Source of the DNA: Hofstenia miamia
Taxonomy: Eukaryota; Xenacoelomorpha; Acoela
Reading direction: 5' to 3'
Length of the DNA stretch: 64,000 bases
Assembly: GCA_004352715.1 (NCBI GenBank)
Contig: SCFE01000058.1
Span: forward strand, 545,514 to 609,513
The position numbers were made by a program, and so were the translations under genes. Positions 32,499 to 44,300 of this stretch are shown here, piece after piece (the first letter of the stretch is position 1; each line of letters begins with the position of its first letter). The notes under the pieces are model-generated. The model ran no database searches. It had not been told where the DNA came from and saw only the letters and a program-made list of their open reading frames with translations.

Positions 32499-32800
32499 NN
32501 NNNNNNNNNNNNNNNNNNNNNNNNNNNNNNNNNNNNNNNNNNNNNNNNNNNNNNNNNNNNNNNNNNNNNNNNNNNNNNNNNNNNNNNNNNNNNNNNNNNN
32601 NNNNNNNNNNNNNNNNNNNNNNNNNNNNNNNNNNNNNNNNNNNNNNNNNNNNNNNNNNNNNNNNNNNNNNNNNNNNNNNNNNNNNNNNNNNNNNNNNNNN
32701 NNNNNNNNNNNNNNNNNNNNNNNNNNNNNNNNNNNNNNNNNNNNNNNNNNNNNNNNNNNNNNNNNNNNNNNNNNNNNNNNNATATATATATATATATATA
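32467..32800. repeat. (TA)n array with 283-N gap (32499-32781)
   Basis: TA repeats on both sides. The right side abuts the TIR element at 32801. Confidence 0.95.
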
Positions 32801-33763
32801 TACGGGCGGTGGATATATTGTTATGGCGATCAGTCCCCAGATAATTATTTAAGGGCTAAACAACGTTCGTTTTGTGTTGTTATATGTATCAAAAACAACG
32901 TTGTTTTAACGTTGAAATATTACCATTCATTAGTCGAAACAATATTGCTTCAACAACGTCACGTTAGGTTGCTTTTTGGTTGTTTTTTAAGAATAGAAAA
33001 GCCATATTATACGGTCGTGACAACGTTGTTTTATGTTGTCACATGATTGTTTTAGCATTACTGTTATTTGCAAAATAACATTTTATATTGCTAAACAGTT
33101 CACATATTGCTGCTTAAACCAACCTAGCCCAATAAAGGGCACACAACTATCTTTCAGATACATTCAATACAAACATTTGTTTAACATTTACATGAATGTC
33201 TTGTATATAAATGATAACAATGAACAAAAAAATATGTGCCAAATTTAACAAAAATTTAAAAATCTAACCTTAAGTACAATTTTGAAATAGTATTTTCTTA
33301 AATCGTGAAAAATATCTTCAGCTCAAATGTAACTTTTTTATTTAATAGTCAGTTTCAAGGTGTCAAAATATTCATGAATAAATTATTTTGAAAATTCACT
33401 TATCTGGTATATTATAATTTTCACAAATTTATAATTTCAAAAGAGATTTCCCAAATCCTTTTTTATATTAAAAAGATCTTGAATAAGATTAAGGAAGTGA
33501 GTTTTATTTCCGAGCATCTGCTCACTGATTATTTATTACTAAAGTTGTTATTATGGTGTTAGTGTTTGCTGCAACAACCGAAAGTATAAAACAACTATAA
33601 ACAACATAAAAACAACCAAAATTGTGGGTCTCGGTGTTAACTCACAATTGTTTACTACGCCTAGTACTGTAGCTGTTATTTGTGCTTTACTATTACTATA
33701 ACACTAAATCAGTCAATGCTACAATATATATACGGGGGGGGGGATTTGTATCCACCACCCGTA
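32801..33763. mobile_element. nonautonomous DNA element with 16-base TIRs
   Basis: TACGGGCGGTGGATAT at 32801-32816 pairs with the complement of GTATCCACCACCCGTA at 33748-33763 (14 of 16 matches). Both ends lie beside TATATA. The interior has inverted ACAACGTTG/CAACGTTGT words near the left and AACAAC..CAACAT words near the right, and no transposase. The superfamily is not determined. Confidence 0.6.
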
Positions 33764-34737
33764 CTTTTAGATTTTTATTAGCATCCTGCGCCTTTTTTTG
33801 ATGGAAAGCCAGAATAATTCATTTTGTCGAAACAATTTATATAGAGGTCAAATTTCTTATGTATGAGTTTCAGGTTTTTTCAAAAAGAATTTTTGGACCC
33901 ATATCCAACGCCCTTGCCATACAATCTAGCGAAATTTTAGATTTTTTATATTTTAATATCCAGGGCCTTCTAGATAATTTAAAATGTTGCAACCAAAGCC
34001 CGTATACGTATATGTATATATTAAAGAGTGACAATTTGAGGTAAACATGGATCCAAAAATTTATCACTCGAACCCAATTTGAAAGAAACGTTGACTTTGA
34101 TTTGACGTTATGAATCTCGGTTTAATCAAATGATCATTAACATCAATCATTTCTGATAGGCAAGGCTCCCAACAGCACTGCTGTTACAGCAAACAGAAAA
34201 TAAGTGCTGTTTAAAACAGAACATAAAATTAATAATTTTTTTCACAGTACATTGCTTTTCTTTTAACTGCTTAAAAACAGTTGTGTACGCAAACGGAATC
34301 ATGGTGGAATGTTCCACACGTCAGGTTTTCAAACTAATTTTGATTGGTTGAATCAAAATTGTTCGGCAAAAACATTAAAAAATTACAAATACTATTTTTC
34401 AATATTTTTGCATGATCAAGACCGAAATTTATGTATGAGTATCCAATTCTTGCAACCAGTTGAAGCCGGGGAAGATCATTTTGAGATCCATCTTTATCTT
34501 TCGTATAGGATATTTTCGAGTATCTTTATATCATTTTATAAATTTTTCATCACTTTTAGTTTTTGATAATGAAGGAAAAGCAATAAGCTCTATTAGAGTA
34601 AAAATTCTTCAATAACAATCACAATGCAGTGTGTCATAAACTTCATGCCCATAAGCAATAAATCTACAAATAATATGTCTGGTTGAAGGAAGTTTTTTCT
34701 ATCAATTTAATTGTTTTCAACAGTTAGACCTAATTTA
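33764..34737. other. non-coding DNA
   Basis: Apart from the hAT end at 34159, no gene or structure was recognised. Confidence 0.4.
34159..34230. repeat. solo end of the hAT-like nonautonomous family
   Basis: GGCTCCCAACAGC..CTGTTACAGCAAACA and AAGTGCTGTTTAAAACAG match the left end of the element at 60855. No right end was found. Confidence 0.65.
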
Positions 34738-34949
34738 ATATATATATATANNNNNNNNNNNNNNNNNNNNNNNNNNNNNNNNNNNNNNNNNNNNNNNNNN
34801 NNNNNNNNNNNNNNNNNNNNNNNNNNNNNNNNNNNNNNNNNNNNNNNNNNNNNNNNNNNNNNNNNNNNNNNNNNNNNNNNNNNNNNNNNNNNNNNNNNNN
34901 NNNNNNNNNNNNNNNNNNNNNNNNNNNNNNNNNNNNNNNNNNNNNNNNN

Positions 34950-34980
<31 letters not shown>
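34738..34980. repeat. (TA)n array with 199-N gap (34751-34949)
   Basis: TA repeats on both sides. Confidence 0.95.
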
Positions 34981-34982
<2 letters not shown>

Positions 34983-35433
34983 TAATGATATGTGTATAGC
35001 TGTTTTAATTCCGCACCCACCTCACAAAAATACTGTATATATATTTTTTTTTCAACCAAAGCTGTTTTCCAGTAAACACGCTAGGCCTTACTTAGACCCA
35101 TTAGGGTGAGCAAATTTAGAGTCTCGCAACTTGGCGGGATTTCAAATATAAATGAAAAAGGAGACAATGCTTTATCTTCTGGTATTTTTTGATTTCCGAT
35201 ATCTTTATTAGTTCAAAAGCTATGAGCAGCTAAAAATATTTTTTAGAATACCCTATCACAACCATTTAGCTATTTTTATTTGCAAATATTTTCCAAAATC
35301 GCATGCTTTTTCATAGAAATAACCTCAATGCAAAATTAATAATTGTTTTTGTTTTTTCATGCCAATTTAGAAAATAAATGTTTCAAAATGTGACATTGCT
35401 TTTACATTTTTCTAACAGCCTATATATATATAT

Positions 35434-36024
35434 AAACAATGCCTCTCAAAAGTTTAGCAACACCAATTATTTTTATGTTAAAAATGAAAATTTAATATAA
35501 CGGATTTGAAAAAACATTTATTTTCCAATATGATATATTTGCCTAATTATTATAACATTTTAGTGAAGTAATCGAAGTATACAATATTTCTTTCTATTAA
35601 TATTTTGATGGAAACCCTTTGTTTTTCAGCACAGCCATCACACGCCGAGGCATTGAAAGTACCAGATTTTTACATACTTCTCTTGTTATATCTTGGCACC
35701 ACACATGTTTTATTTCAGCTATGAGATCAGGAATGTTTGTACACTGTTTATAACTCACTTTGTCTTTTACTATTTTCCAGAGATTTTCTATCGGATTTAA
35801 ATCCGGTGATTGGGGTGCCCACTGTAGTAGCTCTATGCCATTGTCGCGAATCCATTGGATAACATTTTTACTCATGTGACACGGCCACAATCCTGCATAA
35901 AGGTATCTGTTTGGGGAATAACCATAAATTGTGGGAGATGATCTTTAAGGACTTGTAGATATCTAGGGCCATTCATGGTAACACCACCAGGAAGAAAGAA
36001 TAGACCACCACGACCAACAGCCGA
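35434..36024 (-). mobile_element. Tc1-like element, 5'-truncated
   Basis: Minus strand. The transposase enters at about 36024 as VGRGGLFFLPGGVTMNGPRY, continues LQVLKDHLPQFMVIPQTDTF and MQD (second catalytic Asp). After a one-base-type frameshift it reads CHMSKNVIQWIRDNG and SPDLNPIENLW with the catalytic Glu, ending SMPRRVMAVLKNKGFPSKY with the stop at 35597. The element's outer end, AATGCCTCTCAAAAGTTTAG, lies beside TATATATATA at about 35434. The N-terminal HTH half and the other TIR are absent. Confidence 0.87.
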
Positions 36025-36260
36025 CATGCAACGTTTAGAAATGGTTTAGAAGATATTTAGAAAAAGTTTAAAAGACGCTTTAAAACATCAATTGGTGGAC
36101 ACTAGATGGCATTCAGCAACGTTTAGAAATAGTGTTTTATAAGACGTTTAGTTGACAATTAGAAAACGTATTAGAACGTCATTTGGTGGACATTAGATGG
36201 CATTCAGCAACTTATTGAAATGTTGTTTTGTAAGATGTTTAGAAGACGTACCCTAAGACG
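36025..36260. repeat. 91-base tandem duplication rich in ACGTTTAGA words
   Basis: GGTGGACA(C/T)TAGATGGCATTC followed by AGCAAC occurs from 36094 and from 36185. The flanks carry AACGTTTAGAA/AAGACGTTTAG words. It begins exactly where the Tc1 fragment stops. Confidence 0.7.
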
Positions 36261-36952
36261 TCTTACATCGTGTTGTACCATTATAAGGCGGGTATAAAAC
36301 GTTTTATTATTTATTATGTATTTAAAGTTTCGAAGTCATCATAAGAAATTAATTAACAGTATACATACGTTTATAATTTATAAACGATATTGTTTTAGAA
36401 AAAAACATTGCACTAGATAGAGCTAGTATAAACTGAAACTCTCCATCAATCTGTGGAAATGCTTAATATAAACTGATTAACCTTAATTTTAAGTGGCGTG
36501 GTTGTCAGTTCTAACCAAGTTCAAATACCATGTACATTAATCATTTATAGACTACTGAAATAGAGCCGAGAATGTGAAAACCACATATAAAAGGCAATTT
36601 TTTGAGCGACCTTTAAATACTTAAATTTCATCCTAAAATTTAGAAAGAGATGCTTTCACACTAAAATGAAGAGTTGTATCAATGTGAAGTTTAAGTTTCC
36701 AAACATTTTTGTTTTTCGACTAGCATAATATACCGCTCATGAACCGTCATGTCCAAGGTAGTACTTCATGTTTATAACCAATATAGATATTCCTTTCTTC
36801 GACAGGTTTATTTGGTCTTTAGTGAAATATACAGGATTTGTTACATTAGTGCCACTTGAGTTGAACTTTGGGATAATATCTATTTCACTAAATTCGTTTT
36901 TCAAATTTTGTTCACCTCATTTAGTTTTGATATTAGTTATTTTTGTTAATAA

Positions 36953-36988
<36 letters not shown>

Positions 36989-38528
36989 CGTAAGCATTTT
37001 CACACAAATTTTATGAATTAATTGTCAAAAAGAAGTTTACATTAAGCTATAGATTTTTTTATTTTTGTCTTTCATAAATACCATTTAGCATTCTTAGGAA
37101 AATATTATCTTATATTTCCGAATGCAACTTACCTGACATCTGCATTAAATTCCCCTAACAACTATTGTTTCTGATAACATCAAAATGCTGGCTTTGTTTA
37201 AAATGTCAAGAAAATGTATTTTTAGTTATTGTTATCCTAATGGTTGCTAATAGTGAATATTTTAGCGCATTATGGTGTTTATAATGTCTATAGGTGAAAA
37301 CGTTGCGAAGAATTCGCCAAATATATAACTGCAATTATAACGCGACTTAATTTTTATTGCAGAAATCTTATTTCCAATCAAGCGAAATCCGTTTTGTTCT
37401 GCCGTTTGGTTCATTTTTAAAAAATTGCAATTTTGTCTATTGAAGAGATTTAGAAGTCATACATCTTAAATATATTTATATCTACTACGAAAAATGCAAA
37501 ATTATGAAACCTATTGAAATTGCTTCTTATCGTTCAATATTTCAATTACTACGCTACAATATTATCTTTCACAGTCAGCTATTATTTTTATTCAAATGCA
37601 TTATTGTAGAACTGTAGTTTTTCGAAACCTGTACCTTTCTTATCTTACATCAACTATATTCCAGGTTTTATATGACAAATAGATCTCTCTAAAACAAATG
37701 GAGTTGTTAGTATTTATTTTTGTGGGCTTTCAATTTGTATATATTTCTGATAAATTTCTTATTGTATTTTTCAGAAAATTGATAAAAATCAAGTTTAAAT
37801 ACATTTTATGTTTTATTGTCATTCATCAAGGCCTACTGTCATCCTGACCCTTCGATTTCTAGTGCAACAAACGGTAGTGGGCAGCAAAAGCATCTTATCT
37901 AGAGGAAAGCAGCAAAGGTACGAAATTGCTTAGAAGTTCATTAAAAATTAGAATTTTACGCATCTCTTTCTTTCTTCGATATTTGTAAATTTTACATTCT
38001 TTTGAAACCAAACTTTTATTACAATTTCCTATGAATGTATCATACATATTTGCCAATGAAACTTTTACAAAATATTTAATTTTATATATATATATCAATA
38101 TATATATATATATATTAAAATTGTTTTCAAATGTGATCAATTAATTTTTGATATATTGATTTCAAAAAGTGTTAAAAAGGTTTAATATACATACTATACA
38201 TGTTTATTTAATCGAATAAGCTGCAATTACAGAATGTACAAATTGTACAATTTTGGATAATTTGCCAAATATTTGCGAAGTATTTGGTAAAATTTCATTT
38301 TCAAAAATTAGGTATTTTACACAAAATATTGGCAATTTTTTTGCCAAATTTTCCAAATGTATTTACAAGTGTAGGTAGTGTAGGTTAATTATAAAATTAA
38401 GAATTTTGGCGTTGATTTTGTTTATTCCTACTTTATCTTATCTCGCTACGTGATCTGAATTTGCAAGGTATGGTCTGAACTTTCCTTTAGCTGAGATTTT
38501 TCATGATGTAGAGGCTGTAAAAATAATC

Positions 38529-38567
<39 letters not shown>

Positions 38568-38700
38568 CATCTCATTCTTGTTGAAATTTGAATTTGGTAT
38601 TAAAAAATAAAATATTAATTTTATGCTGGAAATGTCCAGATGGATATTCCGTCAATAATTTATACATATATTGCAATTTAGTCTGGCTCTTTAATACGAT
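36261..38700. other. non-coding DNA with (TA)n tracts
   Basis: (TA)n at about 36956-36983, 38084-38116 and 38529-38567. No exon found. It ends upstream of the start exon of the PAN/EGF gene. Confidence 0.45.
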
Positions 38701-38712
38701 ATCAAACAGACT

Positions 38713-38991
38713 ATGGTAACTTTTTTACTGTTGATTACACAGTTGTTTCATAGGGTTGTACCTGAATGCAAGAACATTTATTTTGACGAGGTGTTACGCG
38801 ATAAACTAATTACAAGCCCGAAATACACAAATGTATTTTATTCAGTTACAAATTCACGTTGTAAATACCAATGCGAAAGAAGTGATTGTGTTGGATACAT
38901 ACTATGCAATGACATTTGCTATTTATATTCACACGGAATTTTGCATCAAGAAAAACGGTTTAAGATAAAGAATGACTGTGTTTTAAAAATT
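38713..38991 (+). CDS. exon 1: signal peptide and PAN/apple-like domain
   Basis: ATG at 38713. MVTFLLLITQLFHRVVP is a short hydrophobic signal peptide, with cleavage likely before ECKNIYF. About 75 residues follow with seven cysteines: ECKN, SRCKYQCERSDCVGYILC, NDICYLYS, NDCVLK. The spacing C-x3-C-x4-C-x5-C-x3-C fits the PAN/apple plan, in which a helix is pinned to a sheet by disulfides. The donor ATT|GTAAGTTG is strong and in phase 0. It carries the gene's start codon, so the EGF exons at 7323 and 23215 belong to a different, upstream gene. Confidence 0.72.
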
Positions 38992-39636
38992 GTAAGTTGT
39001 TTATTCTATAAGGCACAATGTAAAATATCTCGAAAATTTGGCTTTAACTTATTGTGAACCTATTCTTGTAAATTGTGTTGCAAAGAAGTTGTAGCAACGC
39101 AACTTTGAAGTTAAGCAAAACTTTTCCTAATCTTTTAATGCATTTCAAAAATCTTCACCTTCAACTAATAAAAAATATTATGGATTTTGTGGATATTAGA
39201 ACATGATTCTTTGACATTGTGTTAAATTTAAGAATCTAACATATTTTTAAACTAAATTCACACAGAAATGTGGAATTCAGTTATGTCTGCTGAAATCATT
39301 ACTCAATTGATAAAATATTTTTATAATTCTTTGAATTCAGTGAGCAAAAGAATTCTAATGAAGTAATCCATTTTTGGGGAGAATTTTCTTCAAACTTAAT
39401 TTGCTTACTAATTCATTGTACCGTGATAAATATTTTATGAGTACCAAAGATGAGATGTAGTCCTTAAGGATTTCATATAAGTACATTTTTTGTTCTTCAG
39501 TTAAAATCTATTGGAGTTCTAATTTCATTTAATCAAAATTTGAATAATAAATATGTTAAATGCATTCATGTTTAAGTTTAGATTTTAAAGAAGACCTTTA
39601 CAAATGAAATTTTTAAAGAAGAAATAGGTAAGTTTC

Positions 39637-39676
<40 letters not shown>

Positions 39677-41287
39677 CTATAATATAAAATTTCTACAGAT
39701 TAACTCATTATATAGTCAAAATGAGCATTCCAATTTATATTGTATGATATTTTCAAAGTTAAATCTAAATCAGTATCAATAAATTCATATTGGAGAATAT
39801 TTTAAGATATTTATTTATAGTTGAACTTTGTCTAAAGCAGATAACTCTTGATTTATTCGTATAAAATTAACTGAATTTGGCTTACTCTAAGCAATAAACC
39901 TAGTAATTTCATCTTGAGTAGCTTCATGAAATATATTAATAAGTAATAATTTTATCATCCTCAAATAACCAGCAGTCACTATTACAATGTTCTGGTAAAC
40001 CATTTTAAATATTGAAAATAATAGAAGTCCAATAACACTTCCTTGAGGAATTCCACTAGTTACTGGTATAGAACGTGAGAGAAAGCCGTTTATATTCACT
40101 ATTTGATATTTTTGAGAAAGGTATGGTTGACATTAAATCTGAAATTTTTCATTCCCATTCATACTGTATTATGTGGAATTGTATTAAAGCTTTTCTGATA
40201 TCGAAATATATTCCATACGGCATTAATTTATGTGGATTATTGTATATATACATAGAATTGAGCTAATCCAAAAGATTATTATTTGTGGAAGAACCTCAAA
40301 GGAAGCCGTATTGTGATGATAAGATCCTTGTTTTTACAGACAGATAAATATAATTATGTAGACATTTTTCAAAGACCAGAGCTATTCGTGGTAAATGTTG
40401 ATGGACCCCCACTTTTTAATTGCTGTCTGCTTTACGAATTGGAACTGCGTAAGGATTTTTCCATAAACTAAGAAAGACACGTGTTGAAATGGTTATGGCG
40501 AATTGTGTTTGTAATTGAAGATAGCAATTCAAGGAATAATTGTTTAATTGATATATAAAGCTAAGCAACGAAAATCAAAATTAGCCATCAGTAGGGTGTC
40601 ATTCAAGAAACAAAAGAAATGAAGAAACACTTAATAAAACCTTAAATTTCAGAATTTCATTTCAAGTATAACTCGTGTGCTTGTATCATTTATATTACTT
40701 GAAACATATGATTATTTCGGACTGCTAAATATTTCAAGAACATTTCTTGAGGAGATCTTAATTCAAATTAAGGATTCATTAATAATATTCTAGGAAAACA
40801 AATCGTAAGGATTTTTTGTCAAAATACTGCAATATTATGATGTACTATTGATCAATTTTGCCAACATTCATGACGGATTATTTTGCATTACTTTGCAAAA
40901 CTTTTTCGAAATATGTTGACACGTTGGTAAATTTGATTGGGGTTATATTATGGATTGTGGTATTTGATTGTATTTGTTGTGAAATTAAGTTTCCTCAAAA
41001 TAAATGCAAAAATACGGTATTCAAATATGGAGCTTCTAGTTAATTAATTTGGAGCACAGGGTTGGACACAATCATCGATTATTTTTTTTCAAACAACCTA
41101 AACTCTTTCCTTTCTGTTTCAAGTCCATGGTAATTTTGATAACACGTTCTAATGAAATGTCTTGCCACTTTCTGAATGCTGCGGCAATATATACCAACTG
41201 AGCTTTGATAGAGATGAAATATTTGCTAGGTGAGGAGTTTCATCACTATGATTAATCTAGGTATTGAAGACACAAGTTCCGATTTGA

Positions 41288-41342
<55 letters not shown>

Positions 41343-44300
41343 CATACACCCATAACTTACTTCTGTATCATTGCAATTGAAACTATTCGCATTTTTATTA
41401 ATACACCGAGATACAACTCAGTTTTGGCCTTCGATGTTTAATAAATGATTAGTCCTGTTGAGAAGCCAATAGGTTTGATTGGTTTATGTTGTGTGTCAAA
41501 CTTTTGTTCCATTGTGAATTGAAATAATTAAATTTTGTAGAGTTTCAGCCCCTCATCAGTTTGTCATCAAATGTCAAATTTTCTGTTTTTTTAGTACTAG
41601 AATTCGTCATTTATATCATTAGCTCATTGGCAAGCTATCCAAAAATTGTGTTCAGAATCTATGTTAATTCATATATCAAATAATTTAGAAACGTTTCCTA
41701 ACGAATGCATCCTCAAGAACTACAATTGTTCAGACAAAGCGATTTGTTTTAAAGAGAGTCCTACCACAGAGGGCTATCAATGTTTTTGTACTCCTGGTTA
41801 TACGGGGGATGGACATTTTTGTGAAGGTACACAGATAAATTTTTTGGTGTTATAGAAACGTTTTAGATGAAAATGAATGTAAATCTAAGCACGAATGTAA
41901 TCAATTTGCTACGTGTAGAAATACAGTTGGAAGTTATTATTGTGCATGCATTGAAGGATTTTTTGGAGATGGACTTCATTGTGAAGGTAAAACGTGGAAT
42001 TTAGAAATATATATATATATATATATATACTTTAACCGGATTAACCGGACCGGATATATTCTTAACTTTACAAGATTTTAACCGGTTTTAACCGGATCTT
42101 TAAGAATTATCATCACATCGAAACTAAAAAACAAAAATATATTGTATTCTTTCAAAATGAAATTAGCATATTCCTTTGTGCTAACATAAAAAATAGAGGC
42201 CTGTTCAATATCATATCAAATTTTGACAAATTTCATCGCAGATTTCTCGTGAATTAATAGGCTATTCTGCTTATATCCGTATTGAATTTGAAGTTTGCTC
42301 TTCAACCTTCTCATAGTGAGAAATATGGTAATGATTATCAAATCGGTAGCATGTATACTAATATTTTAAACATGAAATTCTTATAAAGTTAGCGTTAATG
42401 AAAATGTACGCAGTCTATCAAAATTTAATGAAGGAAATGCATGTAGTAGCATAGAGGTTTATGAATGATTTTATCCATTCAAATATAGTCTAGCAAAAAC
42501 AATGCGAATTCAAACATGTTTAACTCAATGCTTCATTTGCACTTAAATTTGATAATTTTTTCAAATAGTGCATGCAATATCACAATTCTATTATTTGAAT
42601 GGTAAAATGTAGATTAGAAATCAGGCGCGTACCTAGCAATTCATAAGGGGGTATAAGGGGGTCGGACTTTTCTGAAAAGGGCATTTCTATTCTTTTTTTA
42701 CAAAAAATGAAAAAGTTATTTTTCTAGTGATGTGTATACTAACAATCATGGTTCAGTAATGTAATAAATATAATATAAAATATGAAAGACATTTTATAAC
42801 ACCACGCACGTGGAATAACAAATATGGTGTAACTTTAAATCCAAAATAGCCGGTCATTTAAAAAAGGGGGGTCGTTCGCACCCAACGACCCCTAGGTACG
42901 CGCCTGGGAATAGAATGACAACAAGTAGGAATCCTAGCACACTTTCCCATAATTTATTGGTTTGTAACGCTGCGATCATTGTAATCAATACATTTTCAAA
43001 ATAAAAATGGAATAATTTAACCGAATTTTAACCTGATTCGGACCGGATCCAGCACTAATATATATATATATATNNNNNNNNNNNNNNNNNNNNNNNNNNN
43101 NNNNNNNNNNNNNNNNNNNNNNNNNNNNNNNNNNNNNNNNNNNNNNNNNNNNNNNNNNNNNNNNNNNNNNNNNNNNNNNNNNNNNNNNNNNNNNNNNNNN
43201 NNNNNNNNNNNNNNNNNNNNNNNNNNNNNNNNNNNNNNNNNNNNNNNNNNNNNNNNNNNNNNNNNNNNNNNNNNNNNNNNNNNNNNNNNNNNNNNNNNNN
43301 NNNNNNNNNNNNNNNNNNNNNNNNNNNNNNNNNNNNNNNNNNNNNNNNNNNNNNNNNNNNNNNNNNNNNNNTATATATACTTATCTATACATACAGTAGT
43401 TACAAATGATTTTCTAGATGTGCTTCTGAAGTAAACTATTTGACTGTAGTCAGAAAGTCAATGATAATACAAATCTCAAAATGTTTGCCTAATGTAGCAT
43501 AAATTATTTTCTTTTGGTATAATTACAAGAATAAATCAATGAAATAAAACCAATAATGTTCACAGTAGATCTAGTCTTCATATACACTAATCAGTATAAT
43601 TTGAATAAGCAGATTTTTCATTATTTTTCAATATTTTGAATTTTTTAGATGTGAATGAATGCACTAATACTTCTATCTGTGGACAACACGAAGTTTGTTT
43701 GAACACTTGGGGCTCTTACGAATGTCCCTGTTCTATTGGATATGAAAGAAGTCAAGTCTCTAGTTTATGTGAAGGTTGGTCTTAATGTACAAATATATAC
43801 CATAGAAGTCTCAATGCCACTGTGGCATAGAAACTCAAAGGCGTAGATCTGCTTTACTTTGAAATATCACTTTGCAACTATTACCCAAACAATCCTAGAA
43901 TAAATGTAAGCAAAAAACTACCCTTTCAAATGCTGAATTATCTGCTCATGTCATCGCATAAGGAGACTGTAATCATTTTCTTCTCTTATTATTCAAATAT
44001 ACAAGCTTCCAGTTATATTAAATAATTCAAATTTAATCTTCCATATAATAACAGGAATTTGCTGACTAATTTGTGCCTACTTTCGTTTATCAAACAATAT
44101 CGATCTTCCTTTAATAATTACTAAACAACAATGGTGTCAAGAGGTATTTACTTTCAAGAAAATCTTTAGACAAAAATGAATGTTCAGATTCAAATATATG
44201 TGGATTTTATGGGGCATGCATGAATACTGATGGATCATACTACTGCAGTTGCCAAGATGGGTTTAGCCAAGTAAATAACACAGGTGTTTGTGTTGGTATG

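Noticed and set aside
41595-41655. EGF exon starting at the strong acceptor TTTTTTTAG (41594)
   Set aside because: The EGF frame meets TAG at 41598, so the exon must start further right.
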